Of a stretch of 64,000 nt of DNA, positions 23,988 through 36,174 are shown in pieces (position 1 is the stretch's first letter; every line of letters begins with the position of its first letter). Location of the stretch: the NCBI GenBank assembly GCA_009733575.1, contig ML769595.1, positions 56,597-120,596 of the forward strand, written 5' to 3'. Below the pieces are notes generated by a model, which had not been told where the DNA came from, made no database searches, and worked only from the letters and a program-made list of their open reading frames with translations. The translations under genes were made by a program, and so were the position numbers. This stretch comes from Gymnopus androsaceus JB14. Its lineage: Eukaryota; Basidiomycota; Agaricomycetes; Agaricales; Omphalotaceae.

Positions 23988-24173
23988 TGTTGGATAACAC
24001 GGTGTGTCGTCACTCCAGGGAAGGCAGAGTCAAACAGTATATTCCGTTTGAGCCTCGTAGTGGGAGTCGGGAGGCAATCTACATGCTACAGGGGAATAAT
24101 ATATATAGTAAATATTATTTCCAATCAGGAGACTGTGGCGAACAACGGCACTCGGCAAAAATCAAATCCAACA
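23988..24173. mobile_element. Solo LTR, 186 bp, family S
   Basis: It starts TGTTGGATAACACGGTG and ends AAATCCAACA. The flanks TGAAC and CGAAC are a 5-bp duplication with one change. It has a TATATATAG box near 24103. Length, both ends and the first 40 bases agree with the solo LTR at 15582-15769, so this is a family of short-LTR elements known here only as solo LTRs. Confidence 0.75.
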
Positions 24174-25087
24174 CGAACAATACCTGCAACTAAATTATTA
24201 GTATCATCACAATGGTAAGGGTAAAGTAATATACCTTGTGGAAGAGGAGTCCATCCTAAGAAGGAATGGAAGGGTAGCTAGTCGGGTCAAGCCAGGTGTT
24301 CACCTGTAAAGTAAATAACTGTTGAGTCCACAGAGGTTGATGGTTACCGGTAGTGTAGAAGTTGTGAAGAAAGTAATAGAAGACACACCTCAATATGCAA
24401 TAAAACTAACCGCAACCTTATCTTGGTACGATCGCAATGAAATATACGAGAAAGGTCGTGTTCGTTGCATCCGACAATGAGTGGCAAATGTTATCGATGG
24501 AGAGAACCAAAGGTTCTTTCAGTATACAAAGGTATACAATCTCTTCAAGCACAATCACAATTGTCGAAGGTACAAGAAATGACTGCTACACTGTAGACAG
24601 TCAACAATAAAGTCATTCTGGTGAACTACCGTTCACGCAGATGATGGAGGTAAGAAGTCAAGAGAGAAACTTGTATTAGCGCCCGAGTGTGGGGTACAAG
24701 ATGTGGGGGAAATCGTTAAGTAAAAGACCGTGGCGAAAGCTTATTCGTCCGGATATCCAATTCGGTTCCAGGTCCAGTGACGTCGGGGTACCTCTTGACG
24801 CAATCCTGTACGTCGATAAGAAGTGGACGAGGCTTCTCGCAGTTGGCCAAGCTCTGGCAATGTACTGAAGGCCCAGATGCAACCTTCACCTTCCCCTCCT
24901 CTTCAACATATAGTAGAAGGGAAAATGTAGTGTAACGTGGAAACGGATCGAAAGGGATCTATTGATGAGTGAGGCGTACAACTCTACAACAACCTGGAGC
25001 TGCGTTGATGATTGGAATTGAAATACGCGCTGCGAGCTCCTACAAACAAAGTCTGTTGGTTCGAGTGCGATTTCTCGCCGTGGATTC
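24174..25087. other. No gene seen
   Basis: I see only short ORFs with no recognisable pattern. The part next to 25087 may hold decayed 3' exons of the adjacent SDR pseudogene, but I cannot place them. Confidence 0.3.
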
Positions 25088-25782
25088 TTACCTGTAAGAC
25101 AATGTCAAGATACAAAGGAAGTTGGGCTCAAAATTCAAGGAAGAAGGACTCGGTTTCTTGAATCCCAAATCATTCCAATCAATGTATTCTCCTTTGCCTG
25201 GAGCACCGACCACATAAATCTTGGCATCTTCACCATTTTTCCTAGCACTTTTTAGCGCAGGAATCAAGTCTATAATGAATTTGAACCTCCCATAATAAGC
25301 CAAGACGGGTTTCGAATCCATTCCTCTCCGTCTCCTCCTTCGAAATGGTCCGTACGTCCATGGTGGATAACACTAGAAAGTTGACCTAGACAACCGAGAA
25401 AGAATGTCTTTCGTCGTTTGTCCGATATTCCTCATCAACATTGCGGCGTCGCATCGAATGAATTCGTGTTTGGCACCAGAAACAGTGGGTCTTGGGAACT
25501 TAGAAATTATAGCTTTCCCGGAAGCTTTGTTTCGTCCAATGAGAATGATGTGACAGTTTCCGTTCGTTTGAAGAGCCAGTGCATCTGCCATTCCTTGGCC
25601 GATTCCTGCGGTTCTACCTACGAATATCGCAACTGGAACATAGGAAGAGGAAGATCACAATGTCGCGCTGTGGGCTGAGCCTCTGCAAGCTTGACTTTAT
25701 TCGAATCAAGAATTCGAAAGAAAGCAGCAACACCGGCTGCTACGAGGGCCAAGCTAATTGGAAGGGGTTTCAAGAGGTCCAT
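25088..25782 (-). pseudogene. Short-chain dehydrogenase/reductase (SDR), frameshifted
   Basis: From ATG 25782 the minus strand encodes a hydrophobic N-terminal anchor (MDLLKPLPISLALVAAG). After a one-base shift near 25650 comes the Rossmann nucleotide-binding turn GRTAGIGQGMADALA, then HIILIGRN and FIRCDAAMLMRN. A second shift near 25390 leads to VNFLVLST, and a third near 25320 to LAYYGRFKFIIDLIPAL and DAKIYVVGAPGKG. This is the order of an NAD(P)-dependent SDR common in mushrooms, membrane-anchored by its N-terminus. The Tyr/Lys of the active site falls in the YYGRFKF region. Three single-base shifts and a missing C-terminus make it a pseudogene unless the sequence has errors. Confidence 0.7.
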
Positions 25783-26427
25783 CGTTAGAAATTGGCAAAA
25801 GTGACCGTTTATAAATATGGTGGGAGGAGGAGTGCGCGTTGTCTCGGCTTCAACTAAGTTGCTTGCTGTTGCTCGTCAAGATTCGTTACTGTAATTGCTC
25901 ATTTTCCATAAGTAGTAATTTGTCCGACAAATGCTCCGTTGGAAACTCGTGCATAAGCGCCTAAGGGCCGCTTGTCACTTCCACAGACGGATTTAGCCTA
26001 GCTTGCTGCTTTCCCGCATTCAAACTCGAATGGACCCTCAAAGGATGGTAAAAGACACCATTCAGACAATCCATTGTCCATATGGATTTTCAGAAACGTT
26101 TCCTGGATTTTCGAAACGCACCCTTTGATTGTACCGTGTCTCAAGCAGTCCCTGGTCTTTGGCCATTTCATCGTTTCTTGGATGTAAAGACCTCCTCAAA
26201 CAATGCTGGAATACATTTGATAACGCGAACAAAACATCATACTGCTTAGATCTAAGGTACTACTTTGGATGCTCACTCTGCCTTCGATGCCACACCCTTC
26301 AAGCGAGACTCATGGATCGGCTTAGCATTTTTTTACCCCATATACCAGTACTAGTGTCTATGTACATGTTGGCCCTGCAAAAGTTTTTTATGTGGATCTT
26401 GTTCTCTTTCGCATTTGGCAATTATAT

Positions 26428-26576
26428 CACGGGAAACAAGTTACCGTAAGTTCGCCGGGCTTACCGTGAACTTACTATAAACTAACGCCGGCCGCAACGT
26501 AATTTCACCATCTTAGCGCTTGTTTATCGTAATTTCACTGTAAATGCGGCGGGCTTACGGTAGCTTGCTTCCTGTG
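26428..26576. mobile_element. CACTA-type MITE, 149 bp
   Basis: The termini are imperfect inverted repeats: CACGGGAAACAAGTTACCG at the left, and CACAGGAAGCAAGCTACCG when the right end is reverse-complemented. The ends CAC...GTG and the 3-bp flanking duplication TAT (26425-26427 and 26577-26579) fit the EnSpm/CACTA superfamily. The interior has further CTTACCGT / GTAATTTCAC words. Confidence 0.7.
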
Positions 26577-26663
26577 TATTACCCAAGGCTATATCTCATT
26601 CTATTTCCACAACCTCTCCCGCATTAATCACCGCTACAGTCAAGCCCTGCTTGCGTAGGATTT

Positions 26664-28087
26664 TCAATGAGCCGAGTTTCTTGGATCTACTTTTGTTCCA
26701 AAAACTCTACCTTGAAATATCTCGTGCCCTACATGGACTTCCACCCTCCGTAAACACACCACCCCCGCATCCAATTTTGTATGCGGCATTGAATCAGGAC
26801 TGATCCATCGCGAAGTAACCATCTCCACGAAGGTGTGCTCCTCGAAATTCATACGGGAACGGAGAGAGAGACGCCTGAGATTTGGTAAAAAAGACGTCAG
26901 TGGGCGGCGATAGGTATGATCTTCCCAAAATGCATGAAGTCGGGAGATGAATGTGGGTGTTACAGGAAATGCGGAAGCATTTGGTTCGATATAATCATGG
27001 AAAGAGTGATCACAGACAGTGAGGCCCTCGACAGAAGGTGTATTATGAAGAAATGAAATTAGCTCGACGTTGGAGATGTAGACATCAATGAAGGAGAGGA
27101 CTGTGAGATCGATTTTGCAACAAGACTTTTCCAGCAAATCGAACATGGGTACAGCAGGCCATCGGGTGGGTGGATAGTCGGAGTTGGCTTCTATGTGAAG
27201 AGAGTTAAGACCAGGAAGACTGAGAGGATTTATATCTCTCTCGAACGCTTCCAGCCAAGCTGCTTCATCCGAGTCTTCTAATCCCTCCAACAACAGTTTT
27301 AAAGTATGGATTCCATTGTGTACCACTGGCGTGGATGTGCCGGTGTGCCCTGCGTCCAGATCGAGATTAATTTCCAAAATGCGCAAATTTGTACAAAGCT
27401 TTACATAGCGCGGAATGAAGTTAGAATTATCCAAGACCAATCTTTCGAGTTGGAACCAAGGAAGCACATGAGGTGGAGATTCTGATACCGCGGCGAGGCA
27501 GAAGCCAGTCATAGTTAATGAACGAAGCTGTGGCATAACCAATGAAGCAAAGGTATGAGACGTAGATTGGTGTAAACTGTTACTGCAGAGCTTGAGGGAT
27601 TTTAGAGCCGCATAAGATTCGGAGGCATCCTGAAGGTATACCCAGCCTAGTTCGCCTTTAATTAGAATGTCCCCCATCTATGGGAGTGCTTTAATAAAGC
27701 TTGAAACCCTGGATGATTTCTGTTCTGTGCTATATTCGATGGTGATATTTTCCAACCGGTGACAAGAACGAGGTCCAGGAACGCTATCTTTGAGCGCTCT
27801 AGATGTAGTTCGACATAATTGCGAGCTGCTATGGATTCATGGAGAAAGGAGAAGTTTATTGTCGCCCAAAGTGAAGGTGTAGAGAGGATGATCAATCGCC
27901 AGTGAGAGCACACAGCGCTCAATCGCAAAGGAGGACTTTGCGGAAACCCATCCTCCAAGTCAAGGAAAGTGCAGTCGTTGTTTCTGCAGAGATGTCTGAA
28001 GACAAGACCCAAGATGTCATCGGGGACCCTTCGAACCGGAGCGATGAGGGATCTACAGCTGTCCAATTGATCCCTCAAATGTGCCAT
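26664..28087 (-). CDS. F-box protein with leucine-rich C-terminal region, one-base frame break
   Basis: From ATG 28087 the frame gives a short coiled start then SLIAPVRRVPDDILGLVFRHLC, the usual mushroom F-box, followed by LSAVCSHWRLIILSTPSLW. After 141 codons the frame breaks in a run of five G at about 27674 and continues, one base off, for 337 codons with leucine-rich segments to a stop at 26664. Adding one G would join both parts into about 478 aa, the usual size for this family, so either a homopolymer error or a recent mutation is likely. F-box proteins link substrates to SCF ubiquitin ligases through SKP1. Mushrooms have hundreds, with variable C-termini. An additional exon may lie upstream, since the frame is open to about 28150. 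Confidence 0.75.
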
Positions 28088-28149
28088 TTTCTTCTCAATA
28101 GCCCAAGGGGTGCAAACTTTTGAAAAGATGACCGCGGCCTTTTGGTCGG

Positions 28150-28752
28150 ACTAACTAACTACGTAAGCATTCCCACGGTATATATGTATATATGGTATAT
28201 CACTGCATGCAGGAACCCATAAGTTTGTGTGACAAATCGAAAACTTATGGAAAACAGCCGAAATATGCCAAAAACAGAAGTTTCCGGACTTAAGGAAATC
28301 TTATCAATAAACTTATCAATTCCAAACTATAGATATGGTTTGCCAAAGTTGCCGATCTTATGTGACAACTTATGGAAATCAAACATGACAAAAAGTCACA
28401 TTAAGATTTCTATAAGTTCATTGAACATATGAAAAATAAATTTAATACAATCTTAGAAAATAGGTAAAACTTATGAAAATAAATAATTCATAAGAATAAA
28501 GTAAGATATCAGTAAGTACAGAAAGTTATAGAAATATTTTTTTAGATTTATATTAAACTTATGGAAAGGTAATAAAAAAGATGGAAAAAACTTGTGGAAA
28601 TTTCGGTATGATAAGATTACATTAAGTCTCCAAGCAGAGGGAAAACTTATCAAAATTGGTAGGAAATACTTATGGAAAACTTATGGAAATCCAAAAATAA
28701 TGAGATTACAATAAGATAACCAATACAGACAGAACTTATGGAAATTCAATGC
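28150..28752. repeat. AT-rich tract with repeated ACTTATGGAAA words
   Basis: About eight copies of ACTTATGGAA(A/T) and related words (CTTATCAAT, CTTATGAAA) are spread over 600 bp of AT-rich sequence with no ORF. It resembles the interior or subterminal region of a non-autonomous element that abuts the tandem array. I cannot define its ends. Confidence 0.5.
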
Positions 28753-31437
28753 TGTGACAACATCATAATAAAGTAGCAAGTATATAGATAACATGAAAAA
28801 CATAAGAAAATATAAAGGGAGGATTTTGTCACAACTGAGCCCAATGAATCTGAGAGCAGTTCATCACTGGCATGGACATTGTCATTATGTGTGATAATTC
28901 GTCAATGGGAATGCAGTCACAGTGACAATCTTGTTGCACAGAGTATAATTTGCCACAGGTAGAGGTATTTTGTCACTGCTGATGACACCACAACCAATTA
29001 ATCAACCATGGGATCTATTGTCATTGAAAGAACACTTTGTCATAAATTGAGTGTATTTAGTCTCTGTTGATGACACTGTGACTAATTCATGAATTGCAGT
29101 ACCTATTGTCACTCAGAGCAAACTTTGTCACCACTGATGGGAATGCAACTAATTTATCAATCACAGTACCTATTGCCACCCAGAGTAAACTTTGTCATAG
29201 ATAGGGCATATTTTGTCACTGCTGACAACACTGTGACTAATTCATTAATTGCAGTACTTTATTGTCATACAGAGTACAGTTTGTCATAAATAGAGTGTAC
29301 TTTGTCACTGTGGATGATACTATGATCAAATTGTTAATTGCAGTGTTTATTATTACTCAAAATATACTTTGTCACAAATGGAGGTTGTTTAGTCACCACT
29401 GAAGGGAGTGTGACTCATTTATCAATCATAGTACCCATTGTCACCCAGAGTAAACTTTGTCATAAATGGAGTGTACTTTGTCACTGCTGATAACAATGTA
29501 ACTAATTCATTAATTGCAGTACCTATTGTCACTTAGAGTACACTATGTCATAAATAGAGTGTACTTTGTCACCACTGATGGGAATGCGACTAGTTTATCA
29601 ATCACAGTACCTATTGCCACCCAGAGTAAACTTTGTCATAGATAGGGCATATTTTGTCACTGCTCGACAACACTGTGACTAATTCATCAATTGCAGTGCC
29701 TATTATCACTCAGAGTACAGTCTGTCATAAATAGAGTGTATTTTGTCACCACTGATGGGACTGGAACTAATTTATCAATCACAGTACCTGTTGCCACCCA
29801 GAGTAAACTTTGTCATAGATAGGCCATATTTTGTCACTGCTGATACACTTCAACTAATTCATCAATTGCAGTACCTATTGTCACCCAGATTACAGTTTGT
29901 CATAATTGGAGTATATTTTGCCAACACTGATGGGAGTGCATCTAATTTATCAATTATAGTACCCATTGTCACCCAGAGTAAACTTTGTCATGGATGAAGT
30001 GTATTTTGTCGCTGCTGATGACACTGCAACTAATTCATCAGTTGCAGTACCTATTGTCACCCAGCCGACAGTTTGTCATATTTAGAGTGTGCTTTGTCAC
30101 TGCAGATGACACTGCAACTAATTCATCAACTGCAGTCTCTGTTTTCACTCAGAGTATGCCTTTTCATAAATAGAGCACATTTTGTCACTGCTGATGACAC
30201 TGCAACTAATTCATTGATTGCGGAACCTATTGTCACTCAGAGTACACTTGGTCATAAATGGAGTGTATTTGGTCACCGCTGATGGTGCTGTGACTAATTT
30301 CTCAATTACATTCCCTATTGTCACTCAGAGTACACTTTGTGATAAATAGAGTGCACTTTGTCTCTGCAGATTATACTGTGAGCAATTTGTCAATCACAGT
30401 CCTTATTGTCACTCAGAGTATACTTTGTCAAAAATGGAGTGTATTTCATCATCAGCAATGGCACTGGCACTAATTCATCAATTGCAGTCCTTATTGTTGC
30501 TTAGAGTATACTTTGTCATGGACAGAGTGTATTTGTCACCACCAATGGGACTGTGACTAATTCATCAATCACAGTACCTATTGCCACTCAGAGTAAACTT
30601 TGTCATAGATAGAGCACATTTGTCACTGCTGATGACACTGCAACTAATTCCTATTTTCATTCAGGGTACACTTTATTGTAAATAGAGTATATTTTGTAAC
30701 TGCTGAGAACACTGTAACCAATTATCAATTGCATGACCTGCTGTCACTCAGAGTACTCTTTGTCATAAATAGAGTGTACTTTGTCACTGTGGATGATACT
30801 ATGACCAAATTGTTAATTGCAGTGCTTATTATTACTCAAAATATACTTTGTCACAAACGGAGGTTATTTAGTCACCACTGAAGGGAGTGCAACTCATTTA
30901 TCAATCATAGTATCCATTGTCACCCAGAGTAAACTTTGTCATAAATGGAGTGTACTTTGTCACTGCTGATAACACTGTAACTAATTCTCTAATTGCAGTA
31001 CCTATTGTCACTCAGAGTACACTTGGTCATAAATGGAGTGTATTTGGTCACCACTGATGGTGCTGTTGATAATTTCTAATTACATTCCCTATTGTCACTC
31101 AGAGTACACTTTGTCATAAATAGAGTGCACTTTGTCTCTGCAGATGATACTGTGACCAATTTTTCAATCACAGTCCTTATTTTCACTCAGAGTATGATTT
31201 GTCAAAAATGGAGTGTATTGTGTCCCCAGTGATGGCACTGCAGCCAATTCACTAATTTTTGTCCTTATTGTCACTTGGAGTATACTTTGTCATGGATGGA
31301 GTGCATTTTGTCACCACTGATGGGACTGCAACTAATTTATCAATTACAGTACCTATTGCCAGCCAAAGTAAACTATGGGCATATTTTGTCACTGCTGACA
31401 ACACTGTGACTAATTCATCAATTGCAGTACCTATTGA
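28753..31437. repeat. Tandem array, about 88-bp units, forward orientation
   Basis: It has about 30 diverged units of the form TTTGTCAC(T/C)(A/G)CTGATG...GTGACTAATTCATCAATTGCAGTACCTATTGTCACTCAGAGTA..., with spacing near 88 bp between landmark words such as CAGAGTA. A unique leader (28753-28930) precedes the first unit and recurs at 34295. It is non-coding, and the small ORFs in it are products of the repeat. Confidence 0.88.
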
Positions 31438-31735
31438 CAAAATGTGCTCTGTTTGTGACAAAGTGTCCTCTGAGTGACAATAAGCACTGTGATTGATAGA
31501 TTAGTTGCAGTGTTATCAACAGTGACAAAATCACTCAATCTATGACAAAGTTTCAAAATGTGCTCTGTTTATGCCAAAGTGTCCTCTGAGTGACAATAGG
31601 TAATGTGATTGATGAATTAGTTGCAGTGTTATCAACAATGACAAAATCACCTCAATCTATGACAAAGTTTACTCTGGATGACAATGGCTACCATAATTAA
31701 TAAATGAGTTGCAGTCCCATCAGTGGTGTCAAAAT

Positions 31736-32369
31736 TAGGGATCCCCACCGTAACCGTATAGTACGGTTTTACGGGTACGGGTATACGGGTAGCCGTAACC
31801 GTCCCGTATAGGGATCTCGAAAATAATTTACGGTTACGGGTATGGCTCTGCAGTATACCGTATACTTACCGTATAAATACGGCCGTATACGGGTACCATA
31901 CGGCCCGTAAAAATAATTGAATTTTCTCGCAAAATATGCTATATTTTTGCTACGTTTACACTAGATGCAAACATTGGGCAAACATTCTATGTATACATAG
32001 TATAAAAGGCAGCTTCTTTCATAAGAAAACAGTCATTACCGAGATTTTCTCAACATTCCAAACTGATGATATTAATAAATGAAGTCATTTTTGCTATATA
32101 TCTGGTGAATACACTGAACAACTAAAGTGACTATCTTTTTGTTATCATGCCTTGTGATTTTAAGCACTGAAATACTATAATTTTTTTGAAAAATGAATAG
32201 GTAATAGGATATACCCGTAAATACGGCCGTAAACCCGTAAAAATACCGTAACCGTACCGTACGAGGTCATGAAATATTCTTTACGGTTACGGCTACGGTC
32301 CGGGAGGTACCCGTACAGTACCGTAAATTATACGGCCGTAACCGTATACGGTTACGGTGGGGATCCCTA
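31736..32369. mobile_element. hAT-like MITE, 634 bp
   Basis: The termini TAGGGATCCCCACCGTAACC and their reverse complement at the right end are perfect over at least 20 bases. The 8-bp flanks are GTCAAAAT (31728-31735) and GACAAAAT (32370-32377), one mismatch. The repeat unit in which it sits normally reads GGTGACAAAATACACTCC, so GACAAAAT is the target. The interior is AT-rich between subterminal ACGGTTACGG / CCGTAAATACGG words. Eight-base duplications and a TAGGG end are typical of hAT. Confidence 0.85.
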
Positions 32370-32542
32370 GACAAAATACACTCCATTATGACAAAGTATC
32401 CTCTGAGTGAGAATAGTAACTACAATTGATGTATTAATTGCAGTGTCATCAGCAGTGACAAAATATGCTAAAGTTTACTCTGGGTGGCAACAGGTACTGT
32501 GATTGATAAATTAGATGCAGTCCCATTGGTGGTGACAAAACT

Positions 32543-33241
32543 CATCAGCAAAACCTGGGTGTGCTGGACAGAGCTGGACAGCTCTGTCCAGCACTCATAG
32601 CACCCATAGCACCCATAGCAAGGTCCCCATCTGTCCAGAGCTATGGACTGCTATGGATTGCTATAAGTTGCTATGGATTTCGGGTGAATGTCGTCTGTCA
32701 GGACAGGGATTCAATTCAAAACTAAATATATGACCGCTTTCAGAATTGATTCCCTCAATTAGTTGCGAGACCGAAATAATTATAATAAAATCATGTAATA
32801 TTGTGGTAGTACTAAGTAGATGTCACGGTAGCGATTCGGAAAGTACAGTGTAAATAAAATTATAGTACTGTAAATACTAGATGGCGACACTACTGAAGCT
32901 TAATTAGATATATCAAACAAAGTTGAGGGGTGCAACTTACCGATGATGTCTAAACCAAAGCGACTCGGAGCTTTGACTTAGAAAAAAAAGTAAGCTGGGG
33001 AAGGAAGGAAGGAAGGGAAGGAAGTTACAACGTCGACGCATCGATGCTATATAGCATTAGCGGGAGCGACTGACAGCTGTCAAGATGTTGACAGCTAGGT
33101 CAAGCACTCGGTTATCTCCCAGGAGCTCATAGTAGCTCATAGCAAGCCATAGCATTTCATAGCAGCCATAGTGCTATGACCTGCTATGGCTTGCTATAGA
33201 TTGCTATGGCCTCTATGGCCATTGCCCAGGTTTTGCTGATG
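32543..33241. mobile_element. MITE, CATCAGC family, copy C (699 bp)
   Basis: The ends CATCAGCAAAACCTGGG and CCCAGGTTTTGCTGATG form perfect inverted repeats, with CATAGCACC / TGCTATGG subterminal words and the same interior (GAATTGATTCCCT...) as copies A and B. It is inserted in a reverse-orientation array unit whose normal sequence is rebuilt by removing it. Confidence 0.85.
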
Positions 33242-34282
33242 CTCACTCTATCTATGACAAAGTATACTCTAAGTGACAATAAGGACTGCAATTAATCAAA
33301 ATATACTCCATTTTTGACAAAATTGACAAACTGGTCAGAGTATCACCTACAGGAACAAAGTATACTGCATTTATGACAAGTGTACTCTGAATGATAGCAA
33401 GGACTGCAATTGATGAACCAGCACCAGTGCCATCACTGGTGACAAAATACACTCCATTTACAATAGAGTATACTCTGAGTGACAACAATGACTGTAGTTG
33501 ACACACTGGTCACAGTATCATCTGCAGAGACAAAGTCTACACTATTTATGACAAAGTGTACTCTGAGTGACAATAGGTACTGCAATTGATGAATTGGTCA
33601 CAGTGTTATCAGCATTTACAAAATATACTCTATTTATGACTAAGTGTACCCTGAATGAAAATAGGAACTGCAATTGATGCATTTGTTGTAGTGTCATCAG
33701 CAGTGGCAAAATATGCTCTATCTATGACAAAGTTTATTCTGGGTGACCATGGGTACTATAATTGATAAGTTAGTTGCAGTCTCATCAGTGGTGACAAAAC
33801 AACCTCCATTTATGACAAAGTATATTTTGAGTAATAATAAGCACTGCAATTAACAATTTGATCACACTATCATCTGCAGAGACAGAATACACTCCATTTA
33901 TGACCAACTGTACTCTGAATGACAATAGATACTGCAATTAATGAATTAGTCACAGTGTTGTCAGCAGTGACAAAATATGCCCATAGTTTACTTTGGCTGG
34001 CAATAGGTACTGTAATTGATAAATTAGTTGCAGTCCCATCAGTGGTGACAAAATGCACTCCATCCATGACAAAGTATACTCCAAGTGACAATAAGGACAA
34101 AAATTAGTGAATTGGCTGCAGTGCCATCACTGGGGACACAATACACTCCATTTTTGACAAATCATACTCTGAGTGAAAATAAGGACTGTAATTGAAAAAT
34201 TGGTCACAGTATCATCTGCAGAGACAAAGTGCACTCTATTTATGACAAAGTGTACTCTGAGTGACAATAGGGAATGTAATTA

Positions 34283-35137
34283 AAGAGAGAGATTGCCTGT
34301 GACAAATCATAATAAGTAGCAAGTATATAGATAACATGAAAACATAAGAAATATATAAAGGGAGGATTTTGTCACAACTGAGCCCAAGAATCTGAGAGCA
34401 GTTCATCACTGGCATGGACATTGTCATTATGTGTGATAATTCGTCAATGGGAATGCAGTCACAGTGACAATCTTGTTGCACAGAGTATAATTTGCCACAG
34501 GTAGAGGTATTTTGTCACTGCTGATGACACACAACCAATTAATCAACCATGGACTATTGTCATTGAAAGAACACTTTGTCATAAATTGAGTGTATTTAGT
34601 CTCTGTTGATGACACTGTGACTAATTCATGAATTGCAGTACCTATTGTCACTCAGAGTAAACTTTGTCACCACTGATGGGAATGCAACTAATTTATCAAT
34701 CACAGTACCTATTGCCACCCAGAGTAAACTTTGTCATAGATAGGGCATATTTTGTCACTGCTGACAACACTGTGACTAATTCATTAATTGCAGTATTTAT
34801 TGTCATACAGAGTACAGTTTGTCATAAATAGAGTGTACTTTGTCACTGTGGATGATACTATGACCAGAATTGTTAATTGCAGTGTTTATTATTACTCAAA
34901 ATATACTTTGTCACAAATGGAGGTTGTTTAGTCACCACTGAAGGGAGTGCAACTCATTTATCAATCATAGTACCCATTGTCACCCAGAGTAAACTTTGTC
35001 ATAAATGGAGTGTACTTTTTCACTGCTGATAACAATGTAACTAATTCATTAATTGCAGTACCTATTGTCACTCAGAGTACACTTGGTCATAAATGGAGTG
35101 TATTTGGTCACCACTGATGGTGCTGTTGATAATTTCT
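34283..35137. repeat. Array leader and forward units, second copy
   Basis: 34295-35040 closely repeats the leader and first units at 28753-29530. The last part matches 31013-31077. It ends in AATTTCT directly at the assembly gap, the same word after which 31078 starts. Confidence 0.8.
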
Positions 35138-35162
35138 NNNNNNNNNNNNNNNNNNNNNNNNN
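35138..35162. other. Assembly gap (25 N)
   Basis: A run of N. The left side is tandem array and the right side is unrelated sequence, so the true distance and content are unknown. Confidence 0.99.
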
Positions 35163-36170
35163 CTTTTTATTTTTCCTTCTGGGGTCCTCGTTACACTGGT
35201 CAAACCGTGGGATCTTAATTGTTTACAGACTTTACAGCTTTCGCGTATCTACCAGCTATGATCTATCAAAAACCAACGTCGTACCCAAAGCAGGTAAATC
35301 GATAGTGGCTGCAAGTGTTGTAGTGTGACATGAACTGAGCTCTCATCTCTCATCTCTCATCTCATTGTCTTCAAGTTTTGCTCGCTCATCAATCAAGCAT
35401 TCTGTTTTCTAGTTTAACTAACGATAGCCGGTGAGAGTCTTTCTGTATATACCTTCTAAGGCTGATTACAATAAACTCTCACCCATAGGTCTACCTATCT
35501 AAATTTGTTGAAGGTTTTGGGCTTCAGCTCCCGACTTGATCTCGATTTCAAGCTCGCAAACGGTACTACGTCGTTGCGGTTGACCATAAATATTGGCGGT
35601 AGCTGCCAGCGATGGCCTGTTAAATTAAACCTTCCAACGATAACGTCGACTATGTCGCGATAATGCGGCCACTAATCTCGACATCCTGTCATATGAAGCG
35701 ACGAGCGGCTCCGAAATTTTTGCAGGTCTCCAACCTCATATCAATGTACTATCTTCTCTTTCTTTAGGGCGCAATTTTGGCAATTTCCCTTAACATCTTA
35801 GTTCCCTGTCCACGATAGCGTACTTTGAAGCTGACGCGCCGAACCGAAAATTTGAGGTTGGCGAACCTCGAGAAGGAATCTAGTTTGAAGACCCAACGAA
35901 GACGTACAATGTGCAATTTTTCTGACCTGAAGTAGCGTCCAGAAATTTTTTTGGAAATTCTTTTTGCGAATTTGCGAGGTCCTATTGGGTCCCCGCAACG
36001 TAACTTGATGAACATGCCGCAATTCTGTAATTCCGGCATGTTCCATTTCAACCGCTCGTTATAACCAGAGAGCAGCAAAAACATCGACATCATGCCTGGA
36101 AGCAAAGAAGGAGAAAGTTTATTACACGACATGGTCCAAGATATAATACTTTTTAGTAAATTTTAATGAT
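35163..36170. other. No gene recognised; short TCTCA microsatellite
   Basis: A CATCTCT repeat lies at about 35339-35366. A minus-strand ORF of 122 codons (35764-36132) has no recognisable motif and unusual composition, so I do not call it a gene. Confidence 0.4.
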
Positions 36171-36174
36171 CTTC

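Larger units (their letters stand above)
31438..34282. repeat. Same tandem array in reverse orientation, with two MITE insertions
   Basis: At about 31437 the unit flips to its complement (GAGTGACAATAGGTACTGCAATTGATGAA...TCATCAGCAGTGACAAA). After removing the insertions at 31736-32369 and 32543-33241, about 1.5 kb or 17 units remain. The segment 33929-34281 is the reverse complement of 31078-31430 with few changes, so the two arms can pair. Confidence 0.85.

Noticed and set aside
24676..24882. Minus ORF near the SDR pseudogene as its C-terminal exon
   Set aside because: No SDR C-terminal motif could be recognised, so it was left unassigned.
28753..31437. Regular repeats considered as a CRISPR array
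   Set aside because: The units are about 88 bp, adjacent and diverged without unique spacers, and the organism is a fungus.
28753..35137. Many 60-90 aa ORFs with similar sequence in the tandem array
   Set aside because: They are translations of the 88-bp unit in whichever frame lacks stops; they are not conserved as protein.
35764..36132. 122-aa minus ORF
   Set aside because: No motif, no splice context, and composition rich in Arg/Phe unlike nearby genes.
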